This document shows positions 8,598-16,087 of a DNA stretch of 45,867 bases, in pieces. Under the pieces are notes generated by a model. It was not told the origin of the DNA. It searched no databases and saw only the letters and a program-made list of their open reading frames with translations. Where the stretch lies: positions 1 to 45,867 of the forward strand of contig NZ_BJDK01000026.1 in NCBI RefSeq assembly GCF_005405105.1. The letters are read 5' to 3'. The first letter of the stretch is position 1; every line of letters begins with the position of its first letter. The stretch is from Lactiplantibacillus dongliensis. GTDB lineage: Bacteria > Bacillota > Bacilli > Lactobacillales > Lactobacillaceae. The translations under genes and the position numbers were made by a program.

Positions 8598-8689
8598 AAA
8601 ATAAAAGACCGGTCAGCTTATAAAAGTCAACCGGTCCAATTAAAGCTCGTGGAATCCTTAAGACCCCCGCGCCCCTGCCAAGGAACGTT
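8598..8689 (-). ncRNA. Putative attenuator leader RNA of the nucleoside transporter
   Basis: A -10 box TATAAT (8690-8695, minus strand) opens a leader. It holds a UCCUU/AAGGA pair enclosing a G-rich segment, then a terminator hairpin GACCGGT/ACCGGTC (8607-8636) followed by TTTTATTTT. An alternative pair AGCUU/AAGCU overlaps the terminator stem and could act as an antiterminator. It lies about 160 bases before the nupC start. I could not match it to a known riboswitch class. Confidence 0.5.
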
Positions 8690-8725
8690 ATTATAGCACG
8701 TTTCACCGGTTACCGAACTAATTAA

Positions 8726-8754
8726 TTGACCCCACTGGCAAACCAGTGTAAGCT
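8726..8754 (+). promoter_or_regulatory. Promoter of the small RNA locus, with a dyad in its spacer
   Basis: TTGACC (8726-8731), 17 bases, TAAGCT (8749-8754). The spacer holds the perfect dyad CACTGG-CAAA-CCAGTG (8733-8748), placed as an operator would be between -35 and -10. The -10 match is only moderate. Confidence 0.5.
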
Positions 8755-8761
8755 ACAGACA

Positions 8762-8890
8762 ATTAATGAAAGGGGGTGATGCTTTTTGAGTACCATATCT
8801 AATCTTAAAGCATCAGTCTCTGCCCTGTACGGAGCAGTCGACTGATTGCCTTTAAGGAGACCCGGCCAAATCTTTTGGTCGGGTCTTTTG
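8762..8890 (+). ncRNA. Putative structured small RNA or remnant small-toxin transcript
   Basis: It runs from the promoter above to a clear terminator at 8858-8889. GATGCTTT and AAAGCATC form one 8-bp stem; ATCAGTC and GACTGAT form another overlapping it. A ribosome site (AAAGGGGGTG) precedes two tiny frames: ATG for 7 codons, or TTG for 19 codons (begins LSTISNLKASV). The layout resembles small holin-like type I toxin genes of lactobacilli but is shorter and not hydrophobic. RNA function, a degraded toxin or a leader peptide are all possible. Confidence 0.45.
8858..8889 (+). terminator. Intrinsic terminator of the small RNA locus
   Basis: AGACCCGGCCAAA (8858-8870) pairs with TTTGGTCGGGTCT (8874-8886), with one mismatch, and is followed by a T-run. 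Confidence 0.88.
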
Positions 8891-8993
8891 CTGTCTTCAG
8901 CACTAAAATCAGTATGCGCCACCAATGGCGACTATCGTCACAAGTTGCAACTAACACCCAATTAAGCTAAATTTAAAGTAAGTTTCATCCTAA

Positions 8994-9066
8994 TGTTAGT
9001 TAAAATCGCCACGTTCCAGCCAATTCTGGCTTAACCAGAGTGACCAGTCCAAGCTAATTAGCATTA
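8994..9066 (-). repeat. Foldback repeat remnant (end of arm A only)
   Basis: Contains CCACGTTCCAGCCAATTCTGG then AACCAGAGTGACCAG and AAGCTAATTAGCA: the terminal quarter of arm A, inverted. The rest is lost. It lies in the promoter region of the DUF915 gene. The 8442-9104 gap otherwise holds the nupC leader and the small RNA locus. Confidence 0.65.
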
Positions 9067-9104
9067 AAAAGTCTACATATTTGGAAACGAGGTAACCGAG
9101 CACG

Positions 9105-9947
9105 ATGAAGACGACCACAAAACAAGCCTTGATTACGACCGGCTGGTTCACAATCCTAATTGCTGTCATTGGTGGAACGCTACTCTGGCAGCGACAAGTG
9201 CGTCAGCCTAAACACCCGGTCAACGCGGTCACCATTACCTCAACTAATCGCGTGCCAACCGTGCTGTTATTGGGGCATAATGTTAGCCAAACTAATAGTC
9301 GTCAACTAGTCGCTGGGCTGCAACAAAACGATGGCAGCCAATCCACCATTCAAATTCAAGTCACTAAAACTGGCCATGTCACTTTCCATGGGCAGTTGCA
9401 GCCCCACGATAATCGGCCCTACTTACAGCTCAACTTGCCAACGGGGACTGCTACCCAACAGGCCCATTGGATGACGACCGTTATAACGACCGCCAAACAA
9501 CAGCTGGCTTTTAAACATTACAATTTACTAGCATACGGCGATGGCGGCTTAACGGCGACCAACTACCTCGCTCACACAACGGCTGGCCTATCACCATTAA
9601 ACTTCGTTGCCATCGCGACCCCGTTCAATGGAACCAGTCGCAAACAAAATAACGATACGGCGACTGCGGTTCATGTAACTAAGCAAACGACCCGCTTAAA
9701 ACGGCTCATCTCCCAGCGAAAAAGCATTCACTCAGCAATCAACGTGACGCTAATTGCCGGGAATGCTAAAGGGATCAAACATGGCGATGGCGTCGTGCCG
9801 GTTCAGAGTGCACTAGCTGGTCAAGCCATCTTTAAAAATCAAGTCAATCGCTACCAACATCGGATTCTGCATACTTGGCGAGCCAGTCACGCACGATTAT
9901 TCAGTAGCTGGCGTCTAGCCAATCTCATTCAAGATTCGATTAACTAA
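9105..9947 (+). CDS. DUF915-like alpha/beta-hydrolase, membrane-anchored, atypical nucleophile
   Basis: 280 residues. A Lys-rich start and one hydrophobic segment (about 10-28) act as an uncleaved anchor or signal; the rest is extracellular. The fold signs are VPTVLLLGH after the first strand and HGDGVVPVQSAL, which matches the DGVVPxxSA acid loop of DUF915 cell-surface hydrolases. A C-terminal SH (RASHARLF) could supply the histidine. At the nucleophile elbow, where GHSMG is usual, the sequence reads YGDGG, so serine is replaced by aspartate. It may be inactive or use Asp. GAGG lies upstream of the ATG. Monocistronic, followed by a bidirectional terminator. Confidence 0.8.
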   Translation: MKTTTKQALITTGWFTILIAVIGGTLLWQRQVRQPKHPVNAVTITSTNRVPTVLLLGHNVSQTNSRQLVAGLQQNDGSQSTIQIQVTKTGHVTFHGQLQPHDNRPYLQLNLPTGTATQQAHWMTTVITTAKQQLAFKHYNLLAYGDGGLTATNYLAHTTAGLSPLNFVAIATPFNGTSRKQNNDTATAVHVTKQTTRLKRLISQRKSIHSAINVTLIAGNAKGIKHGDGVVPVQSALAGQAIFKNQVNRYQHRILHTWRASHARLFSSWRLANLIQDSIN

Positions 9948-9977
9948 CACCCAAACATCACTTAAGCTATTAAGCCT

Positions 9978-10024
9978 AAAATAAGGATTCAGAAATCAAT
10001 GCGATTTTCTGAATCCTTATTTTT
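9978..10024. terminator. Bidirectional terminator between the DUF915 and lysR genes
   Basis: AAATAAGGATTCAGAAA (9978-9994) pairs with TTTTCTGAATCCTTATTT (about 10005-10022), with T-rich flanks on both strands. It serves two convergent genes. Confidence 0.92.
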
Positions 10025-10043
10025 ACACTCTCAACCTCAAACC

Positions 10044-10943
10044 CTACGCCTGCCAGAGCATCTCATCGCCATACTCATCGACTAAGAACTGCTTAATTGA
10101 GCGAATCATCATCGCGGTCGAGGGCGCGGTTGACTGCGTTTTATTCGCCACTAGCGCAATCTCACGGTTATAAGGTTCCGCAAATGGGTACGTGTTAACA
10201 TCCCCGGTTAGTTTCTTTAAGGCAAGTTTCGGCAGAATGCCCATTCCTAACCCGGACTCCACCATTGAAATAATCGATTGATCATCAATCGAGAAACGCA
10301 GGAAGTTATTGGTGACATGATAATGGTCCAGCGCTAACTTCGTATCCCGATCGTAGTCACTTTGTTGCAAGATAAAGTTTTGGTCAGCGACATCATCAAT
10401 CGTAATGTACTCGCCATTTTCAGGCACAAAGCCAGCCGGCGTTACACAATAGATGGGATCATTAATTAGTGAATGCACTAATAAGTTCTCATTAACGGGC
10501 ATGGCGGTGAAGCCAATATCAATCGTCCCAATCTTGGCCCATTTCGTAATTTCATTAAAATTGCCTTGAAATACTGAAATCTCAATATCAGGATATTCAT
10601 GATTGAAGCGTCGAATAATTCGGGGCAACCAATTGATACAAACACTGCTAAAGCCCCCAATCCGAACTGAACCAGAATGCAAGCCTTGGATGTTATCCGC
10701 AACTTGGCGTAAATTACTCTCCGTATTCAAGATTTCTTGCACATACGGTAAGACTTGGCGGCCATCACTGGTTAGTTCAACGCCCGAACGGTTACGAATA
10801 AACAACGGGAACCCCAAGTCCTTTTCTAATTGATTAACCGAGTGACTGACTGCACTGGGCGTGACATTCAAGGTCGCTGCCGCTTGATAGAAGGTTTTCT
10901 GGGCCACCACCGTGGCAAATACTTCATACGCAAAATTAGCCAT
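10044..10943 (-). CDS. LysR-family transcriptional regulator
   Basis: 299 residues, typical for the family. The N-terminal winged helix-turn-helix (about 1-60) contains QKTFYQAAATLNVTPSAVSHSVNQLEKDLGFPLF. A linker helix and a periplasmic-binding-like effector domain (about 90-290) follow. It is divergent from the aminotransferase gene, with 135 bases between starts, the usual layout for a LysR regulator acting on its neighbour. The effector cannot be told from sequence; an amino acid or keto acid is a reasonable guess. Confidence 0.93.
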   Translation of the reverse strand: MANFAYEVFATVVAQKTFYQAAATLNVTPSAVSHSVNQLEKDLGFPLFIRNRSGVELTSDGRQVLPYVQEILNTESNLRQVADNIQGLHSGSVRIGGFSSVCINWLPRIIRRFNHEYPDIEISVFQGNFNEITKWAKIGTIDIGFTAMPVNENLLVHSLINDPIYCVTPAGFVPENGEYITIDDVADQNFILQQSDYDRDTKLALDHYHVTNNFLRFSIDDQSIISMVESGLGMGILPKLALKKLTGDVNTYPFAEPYNREIALVANKTQSTAPSTAMMIRSIKQFLVDEYGDEMLWQA

Positions 10944-10971
10944 CGCTGTCTTTACTCCTTAGGTGAATGAA

Positions 10972-10989
10972 TTTCATTTATAATTGAAA
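10972..10989. promoter_or_regulatory. Candidate LysR-type binding site
   Basis: TTTCA (10972-10976), 8 bases, TGAAA (10985-10989), in the divergent lysR-aminotransferase region. It lies 10 bases before the -35 of the aminotransferase promoter, where a LysR activator would sit. Confidence 0.45.
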
Positions 10990-10998
10990 AAGTTGAGC

Positions 10999-11027
10999 TT
11001 TACTAAATACCCCCTCCATCATATCAT
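10999..11027 (+). promoter_or_regulatory. Promoter of the aminotransferase gene
   Basis: TTTACT (10999-11004), 17 bases, TATCAT (11022-11027). The spacing is ideal and the -10 matches at 5 of 6. It lies about 50 bases before the chosen ATG. Confidence 0.6.
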
Positions 11028-11078
11028 ATGGTCATCAAGAAATTAATTAGGACTTAACAGAATGTGGGGGCATTGATT

Positions 11079-12311
11079 ATGAAAGAATTATTTGCAAACC
11101 GGGTATTAGCTAACGATACATCCGACTTAGATGAAATCTTCAAGAATAGTGCAAATCCAGAAAACATTTCCTTTGCGGGCGGTTTCCCCGACATTCGTCG
11201 CTTTCCGGATGCTGACTTAAAACAAGCTTACCAAACCGCGATCGACCAGCAAGGACCAGCAATCTTCCAGTATTCAGCAACGGAAGGCCCACAAAACTTA
11301 CGGCAAAAGTTAGCTGACCGCATGGCATCACATGCCGGCGTCACGGCAACCGCCGATAACATCATGTTGACACAAGGTGGCCAACAAGCGATTGATCTGG
11401 TGGCTAAACTATTATTAAACCACGGTGACGCGATGGTTGTAGAAGGCCCAACTTACATGGGGGCCCTCGCTGCCTTTGATACGTACGAACCGACTTATTA
11501 TGAAGTCCCGGTTGACCAAAACGGAATGAATATCCGAGCCTTGCGCAAAACCTTACAGGCCCATCCAGAAATCAAACTCATTTATACGATTCCAGATTTC
11601 CACAACCCGACCGGCACCACGTTATCTGCGAAACGTCGGCAAGCGATGGTCTCCTTGGCGAACCAATATGACGTGATTATTTTGGAAGACAGTCCTTATC
11701 GTGACCTCCGTTATAGCGGTAAATCAGTCCCAGCGATTAAACACTACGATACTGAAGGCCGGGTCGTCTTTATTTCTAGCTTCTCAAAGATTTTATCACC
11801 CGCTTTACGGACCGGTTGGATCGTGGCTGACCAACCAATCATGGCGGAATTAATTGGCTTGAAATCAGCGATTGATGTGCAATCACCAAATGTCACCTTG
11901 CAAGCGATCAATAGTTATTTGGATCAGCATGACATCGACGCGCATATCGCCACGATTAACGCCGCCTATCGTCTCAAGCGCGATGCCATGTTAGCCGCCT
12001 TAGACCGGTACTTCCCCAAAAACATCACGTATACACGTCCAGCTGGTGGCTTCTTCATTTGGGTCACTTTACCCAGCGACATTGATGCTAAACAATTATT
12101 AGAAACTCAAGTACTCCCGCAAGCACATGTGGCTTATGTCCCAGCCGCTTGCCAATTCGCGAGCCGGACCGTTAAAAATGGCTTCCGCTTGAACTTTACC
12201 AGCTTAGACCCCGTCACCATTACTGCCGGAATCAAGCGGCTCGGGGTTTTACTCCAAGCTAACCAGGCCGTGGCACCGGTAGTACCATTAAAAACAGCGA
12301 TTCAATTCTAA
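11079..12311 (+). CDS. PLP-dependent aminotransferase, class I/II (2-aminoadipate/MocR-type subgroup)
   Basis: 410 residues from this ATG, chosen because GGGGG lies 8-9 nt upstream; a GTG at 11064 lacks one. Fold type I signs: the DFHNPTGTT loop (about 173-181), EDSPYRDLRYSG for cofactor binding, and SSFSKILSPALRTGW with the PLP lysine at about K237. The start, with ISFAGGFPDIRRFP, is typical of the 2-aminoadipate/aromatic aminotransferase group also found as the C-terminal half of MocR regulators. No helix-turn-helix is fused here. Probably controlled by the divergent LysR gene; the substrate is unknown. Confidence 0.9.
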   Translation: MKELFANRVLANDTSDLDEIFKNSANPENISFAGGFPDIRRFPDADLKQAYQTAIDQQGPAIFQYSATEGPQNLRQKLADRMASHAGVTATADNIMLTQGGQQAIDLVAKLLLNHGDAMVVEGPTYMGALAAFDTYEPTYYEVPVDQNGMNIRALRKTLQAHPEIKLIYTIPDFHNPTGTTLSAKRRQAMVSLANQYDVIILEDSPYRDLRYSGKSVPAIKHYDTEGRVVFISSFSKILSPALRTGWIVADQPIMAELIGLKSAIDVQSPNVTLQAINSYLDQHDIDAHIATINAAYRLKRDAMLAALDRYFPKNITYTRPAGGFFIWVTLPSDIDAKQLLETQVLPQAHVAYVPAACQFASRTVKNGFRLNFTSLDPVTITAGIKRLGVLLQANQAVAPVVPLKTAIQF

Positions 12312-12324
12312 ACAGTCTGTAATC

Positions 12325-12355
12325 AGAGTTTGGCTTAACCGCCAAACTCTTTTTT
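12325..12355 (+). terminator. Intrinsic terminator of the aminotransferase gene
   Basis: AGAGTTTGGC (12325-12334) pairs with GCCAAACTCT (12341-12350), followed by a T6 run. Confidence 0.92.
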
Positions 12356-12429
12356 GCGTCTATTGGCAAAAGTGGTTATCTAACATTGCGGTCACTGGCC
12401 GGCTCCGATAAAATAGACTTAATCCATGA

Positions 12430-12793
12430 TTAGCGCTTATCAGATCAAACTTGCCACTCTGGTTGGCCCAGCACCGGCTGGAACGTGGTGGCCACGTTTT
12501 CGAGCCACAGAACGGTCTCGAAAGCCGGGCTTTATCTAAGTCGAAAACCACGACTAAGATAAACGACACCACTGAGCCAATGCTGGCCGCCCGGCGTTAA
12601 TTATCAGATGGGTTGTCTATGTACGTTATTTTTAATTAGTTACCTTAGCCGTGCCGTTGATCTCAGTGCAAGTGGCTTCTTGAACTTAGACCAAGATCAG
12701 TTTTGAAGACCCAGCTTGGCTTCAAAATAGCCCACAGCGTTCCAACATTTTAGCAACCAACCGGCAGACGATAATTTTGACTAGCACAAGCGA
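12430..12793 (+). repeat. Full-length foldback element, copy 2 (A then inverted B)
   Basis: Arm A (about 12430-12600) has the short hairpin in the TTTCGAG/CTCGAAA form. Arm B (about 12640-12793) keeps CAGTTTTGAAGACC and AACATTTTAGCAACCAACC. The long hairpin of B has changed in both arms compared with other copies (TCAAG/CTTG in place of CCGAG/CTCG). The right end is CTAGCACAAGCGA. No convincing flanking duplication. It fills most of the 12312-12903 gap, together with the promoter at 12837-12865. Confidence 0.8.
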
Positions 12794-12836
12794 CCCAATT
12801 AATAACTAGACAACCATTAATATAAGCACTTATTTT

Positions 12837-12865
12837 TTGTCAGTTAGTGACTTTTCATTTATGAT
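12837..12865 (+). promoter_or_regulatory. Promoter of the amino-acid ABC importer operon
   Basis: TTGTCA (12837-12842), 17 bases, TATGAT (12860-12865); each box matches the consensus at 5 of 6. It lies just outside repeat copy 2 and about 38 bases before the ATG. Confidence 0.7.
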
Positions 12866-12903
12866 AGGTAGGTGTCAAAAAAATTAGGGAGTGTTCTTAC
12901 TTT

Positions 12904-13716
12904 ATGAAACGTTTAGTTAAAAAATTAAGTATTGCGTTATTCGGGGTCGCTTTAGCCGTGGTCTTAACGGCTTGCGGGAATAACTCAAGCAGTAAAAGTA
13001 GTGCCGCTAAGTCGAATTTAGACTTACAAACTTCCGGCACGTTAACGGTCGGGTTGGAGGGTACCTTCCAACCTTATAGCTACCGTAAAGACGGTAAATT
13101 AACTGGATACGAAGTCGATCTAGCGCGCGATGTCGCTAAAAAGATGGGCTTAAAAGTTAAGTTTGTCCCCACTAAGTTCGATTCTTTAATCGCTGGTTTA
13201 GACGTTAATAAATATGATGTCGTGTTCAACAATATCGCAGAAAACAAGGCACGGAAACAAAAATACCTGTTCTCAACACCTTACATCTACTCTAAATCAC
13301 AATTAGCGGTTAAAAAGTCTAACAAATCGATCAAAAAGATTACCGATATCAAAGGCAAGAAGGTTGCGGAAGCTACCACGACTAACAATGCCAAAGATGC
13401 CAAGCGTTTAGGCGCAACAATTACCCCAACTGATGGTTTCCAACAATCCATTGATCTGGTCAATCAAGGCCGCGTGGACGGCACGATTAACTCACGTGAA
13501 GCATTCTATGCTTACTTAAAACAAAAGCCCAATGCCAGCATCAAGTTAATCGACAGTGGTGATGCCATTGCCAGTCAAAAGATTGGCGCCATTGTCACTA
13601 AGAAACATGCCAAATTACAAAAACAGATTACTAAAGCCATTAATGAATTGAAAAAAGATGGTACTTTGACTAAGCTATCGAAGCACTATTTTGGTGGCGA
13701 TGTTACCAAAGAATAA
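12904..13716 (+). CDS. Amino-acid ABC transporter substrate-binding lipoprotein
   Basis: 270 residues. The lipoprotein signal ends in LTAC, with the lipidated Cys at residue 24, then a Ser/Lys-rich tether. The mature part is a family 3 solute-binding protein: GTLTVGLEGTFQPYSYRKDGKLTGYEVDLARDVAKKMG, then FNNIAENKARKQKYLFSTPY and GKKVAEATTTNNA. It resembles polar amino acid and cystine binders (TcyA type), but the ligand is not certain. It captures substrate outside the cell for the permease and ATPase encoded downstream. A repeat element now sits between it and the permease gene. Confidence 0.92.
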   Translation: MKRLVKKLSIALFGVALAVVLTACGNNSSSKSSAAKSNLDLQTSGTLTVGLEGTFQPYSYRKDGKLTGYEVDLARDVAKKMGLKVKFVPTKFDSLIAGLDVNKYDVVFNNIAENKARKQKYLFSTPYIYSKSQLAVKKSNKSIKKITDIKGKKVAEATTTNNAKDAKRLGATITPTDGFQQSIDLVNQGRVDGTINSREAFYAYLKQKPNASIKLIDSGDAIASQKIGAIVTKKHAKLQKQITKAINELKKDGTLTKLSKHYFGGDVTKE

Positions 13717-13722
13717 TTTACG

Positions 13723-13739
13723 CCCGTCAATTTGACGGG
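13723..13739 (+). other. Hairpin without T-run after the binding-protein gene
   Basis: CCCGTCAA-T-TTGACGGG directly follows the stop codon, with no T-run. Such stems often mark differential expression in ABC importer operons, protecting the upstream message or thinning read-through. The repeat element is inserted 11 bases later. Confidence 0.5.
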
Positions 13740-13750
13740 ATACATAGTAT

Positions 13751-14020
13751 ACGTTTGGTGCTAGTTGGATTAAAATGTCACTCTGGTTGGCCCAGCATCG
13801 GCTGGAACGTGGTGACCGCGTTTGGAAGCCAAAGGTCGGTCTTCCAAGCCGGGGGTTATCTAAGTCGGAAAATCACCGACCAAGATAAACGACACCACTG
13901 AGCCAATGCTGGGCCGCCCGACGTTAACTAACAGCACTTAAAAAATTAACAATTAGTGATTTTCAGCTCAGCCATTTAGCATCCAACTGGCAGGCGGCAA
14001 TTTCAACTAACATCAAGCGT
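13751..14020 (+). repeat. Foldback element copy 3, with exact 9-bp target duplication
   Basis: Arm A is complete (about 13751-13935), with the TTGGAAG/CTTCCAA short hairpin. Arm B has lost both hairpins and keeps only its outer end (about 13965-14020). The left end reads ACGTTTGGTGCTAGTTG and the right end, inverted, ACGCTTGATGTTAGTTG. ACATAGTAT occurs at 13742-13750 and again at 14021-14029, directly abutting the ends. It lies inside the ABC importer operon. Confidence 0.92.
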
Positions 14021-14064
14021 ACATAGTATGACCCATTACGCGTTATAGGAGGCCCTTTACACTT

Positions 14065-14772
14065 ATGAATTCTATCTGGCATATCATTGTCACAGCGATC
14101 CCGCAAATTGCTTTAGCGGGGCTTAAATACACGATTCCCATTGCAATTGTATCCTTTATTATTGGCTTAATCTTAGCGGTCTTGACGGCTTTAGTGAAGC
14201 TATCACCACGCCACGGTTGGTTCTCAATCCTCAAAGCAATTGCTTATTTCTACGTTTGGCTGTTCCGCAGTACCCCGCTATTAGTCCAATTATTCATCGT
14301 CTATTTTGGGTTACCGTATCTCAAAATCAAAGGGGTCTTCCCCAACGGTATTCAATTAGACCCCTGGACCGCTGGGATTATGACTTTCTCACTTAACACT
14401 GGGGCTTACTGTGCTGAAACCATTCGGGCTTCGATCCTGTCGATTCCTGAAGGCCAATGGGAAGCCGCCTACTCGATTGGCATGACAAAACCGCAAGTCT
14501 TGCGCCGAATTATCCTGCCCCAAGCGGCGCGAGTCTCGTTACCACCGTTATCCAACAGCTTTATCAGCTTAGTGAAAGATACCTCTTTGGCGGCCTCGAT
14601 TACGATCATCGAAATGTTTGAAGTCAGTCAACAGATTGCGGCCGAAAACTACCAGCCGCTAGTGATGTATACGTTAGTCGCGGCACTGTATGCGATCCTC
14701 TGCTCAATTCTCAGTTGGCTACAAGGCTACTTAGAGAAACGGAGCTCGCGTTACATTAAAACGGCCAATTAG
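14065..14772 (+). CDS. Amino-acid ABC transporter permease
   Basis: 235 residues with five hydrophobic segments. It has the HisM/GlnP-type inner-membrane component signature: the FRSTPLLVQLFIVYFGLP motif (about 71-88) and the EAA loop EAAYSIGMTKPQVLRRIILPQAARVSLPP (about 132-160), which contacts the ATPase. It forms the pore of the importer with the flanking genes. AGGAGG lies 12 nt upstream of the ATG. It is 11 bases from the ATPase gene, but 348 bases from the binding-protein gene because of the inserted repeat. Confidence 0.94.
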   Translation: MNSIWHIIVTAIPQIALAGLKYTIPIAIVSFIIGLILAVLTALVKLSPRHGWFSILKAIAYFYVWLFRSTPLLVQLFIVYFGLPYLKIKGVFPNGIQLDPWTAGIMTFSLNTGAYCAETIRASILSIPEGQWEAAYSIGMTKPQVLRRIILPQAARVSLPPLSNSFISLVKDTSLAASITIIEMFEVSQQIAAENYQPLVMYTLVAALYAILCSILSWLQGYLEKRSSRYIKTAN

Positions 14773-14783
14773 GAGGGGTTCCC

Positions 14784-15545
14784 GTGATTAAATTAGAACA
14801 TGTTAATAAAACGTTCGGCGATCATCAAGCCTTAATTGATATCAATACCGAATTTAAAGAACAACAAACCACGGTCATTGTCGGGCCTTCCGGTTCCGGT
14901 AAATCAACCTTATTACGCTCGCTCAACTTATTAGAGCGACCTGAAAGCGGCCGTTATACCTTTAACGACCAACTTATTGATTTTACAAAACCGTTAAGTA
15001 GCAAAGACATCTTAACGTTACGCCGTAAAACGGGGATGGTCTTTCAAGGCTACAACCTCTTCCCACATTTAACAGTTGTTAAAAACGTGATGGAAGGTCC
15101 AGTTCAAGTCTTAAAGCAAACTCCCGCTGTCGCTAAAAAGACGGCGTTGGAACTCTTAACTAAAGTTGGCTTAGCCGATAAAGCTGAAGCTTATCCTAGC
15201 CAACTTTCCGGTGGCCAGCAGCAACGCGTGGCTATTGCCCGCTCATTAGCTATGAATCCAGAATACATCTTGTTAGACGAACCTACTAGCGCTCTAGATC
15301 CCGAGTTAGAAGCGGGGGTCCTACGTGTCTTACTAGAACTCGCCCAGGAAAAAGATTCGATGATTATCGTGACACATAACTTAGAGTTCGCCCGTTCCGT
15401 CGCTGATAAGATTTTATTTGTTGAAGCCGGCAAGATCTTATTCGATGGCACACCGGCTGAGTTCTTCAAACAGCCGACCCAGCGGATTGCTGACTTCTTA
15501 GCCGCGATGACATTCACCACCATCTCTGACAAAGCTAATAACTAA
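14784..15545 (+). CDS. Amino-acid ABC transporter ATP-binding protein
   Basis: 253 residues. Walker [10 protein letters not shown] (about 33-41), Q-loop [14 protein letters not shown], signature [19 protein letters not shown], Walker [15 protein letters not shown] and the H-loop THN. It is a GlnQ/TcyC-type nucleotide-binding subunit that powers the importer from the cytoplasmic side. The start is GTG, with AGGAGGGG 4-5 nt upstream. Last gene of the operon, followed by an intrinsic terminator. Confidence 0.95.
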   Translation: MIKLEHVNKTFGDHQALIDINTEFKEQQTTVIVGPSGSGKSTLLRSLNLLERPESGRYTFNDQLIDFTKPLSSKDILTLRRKTGMVFQGYNLFPHLTVVKNVMEGPVQVLKQTPAVAKKTALELLTKVGLADKAEAYPSQLSGGQQQRVAIARSLAMNPEYILLDEPTSALDPELEAGVLRVLLELAQEKDSMIIVTHNLEFARSVADKILFVEAGKILFDGTPAEFFKQPTQRIADFLAAMTFTTISDKANN

Positions 15546-15550
15546 ACCAC

Positions 15551-15582
15551 AACGCTCACCTATTTGGTGGGCGTTTTTTTGG
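15551..15582 (+). terminator. Intrinsic terminator of the amino-acid ABC operon
   Basis: AACGCTCACC (15551-15560) pairs with GGTGGGCGTT (15566-15575), followed by a long T-run. Confidence 0.93.
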
Positions 15583-15645
15583 TCCGATTACCATTTTGAA
15601 GCCAATAACGATCCTCAAGATTTAAAAATAATCAACCATTAATTT

Positions 15646-16040
15646 ACGCTTAGCGCCAGTTGAAATTGCCGCCTGCCGGTTGGTTTCTAAAATGCTAGAA
15701 CGCCATGGACCATTTTGAAGCCAAAGCCTGGTCTTCAAAACTGGCCTTGGCCTAAGTCCGAGCAGATCACTCGCACTAAGACCAACGACACGGCCGAGCG
15801 TTTTAGGAACCAACCTCTCGGCTAAATTTGAGGTCGATAATAGATAATCATTAATTCCCGTTAACTAACGCCGGGCGGGCCAGAATTGGCTCAGTGGTGT
15901 CGTTTATCTTAGTCGGTGATTTTCCGACTTAGATAAAGCCCGGCTTTCGAGACCGTACTGTGGCTCGAAAACGCGGCCACCACGTTCCAGCCGATTCTGG
16001 CCCAACCAGAGTGGCAAGTTAAGCCAACTAGCACTAAACA
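15646..16040 (-). repeat. Full-length foldback element copy 4, with 9-bp target duplication
   Basis: Inverted order: B (about 15646-15830) then A (about 15857-16040), 395 bp. The left end is ACGCTTAGCGCCAGTTG; the right end is CCAACTAGCACTAAACA. Flanks CATTAATTT (15637-15645) and CATTAATAT (16041-16049) match at 8 of 9 and abut the ends exactly. Its edge is only 14 bases from the padR -35 box. It fills the 15546-16132 gap. Confidence 0.92.
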
Positions 16041-16054
16041 CATTAATATATAAA

Positions 16055-16083
16055 TTGACATTCATTAATAAACTTATTATACT
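16055..16083 (+). promoter_or_regulatory. Strong promoter of the padR operon
   Basis: TTGACA (16055-16060, exact consensus), 17 bases, TATACT (16078-16083). The spacer is AT-rich. Confidence 0.85.
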
Positions 16084-16087
16084 TTAG

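Noticed and set aside
8598-8700. Purine riboswitch before the nucleoside transporter
   Set aside because: The three-way aptamer core of that class is not present. Only a generic leader with terminator is supported.
8722-8925. 67-residue minus-strand frame over the small RNA locus
   Set aside because: No ribosome site, odd composition, and it lies antisense to a clear promoter-to-terminator unit.
12360-12572. Open frames inside the repeats (also at 3010-3285, 15622-15813 and 37769-37951)
   Set aside because: They fall in the foldback elements, lack ribosome sites and change reading frame between copies. They follow from the palindromes, not from coding.
12421-12802. Target duplication around the full copy at 12430-12793
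   Set aside because: Both ends are diverged and the flanks show no shared 9-mer.
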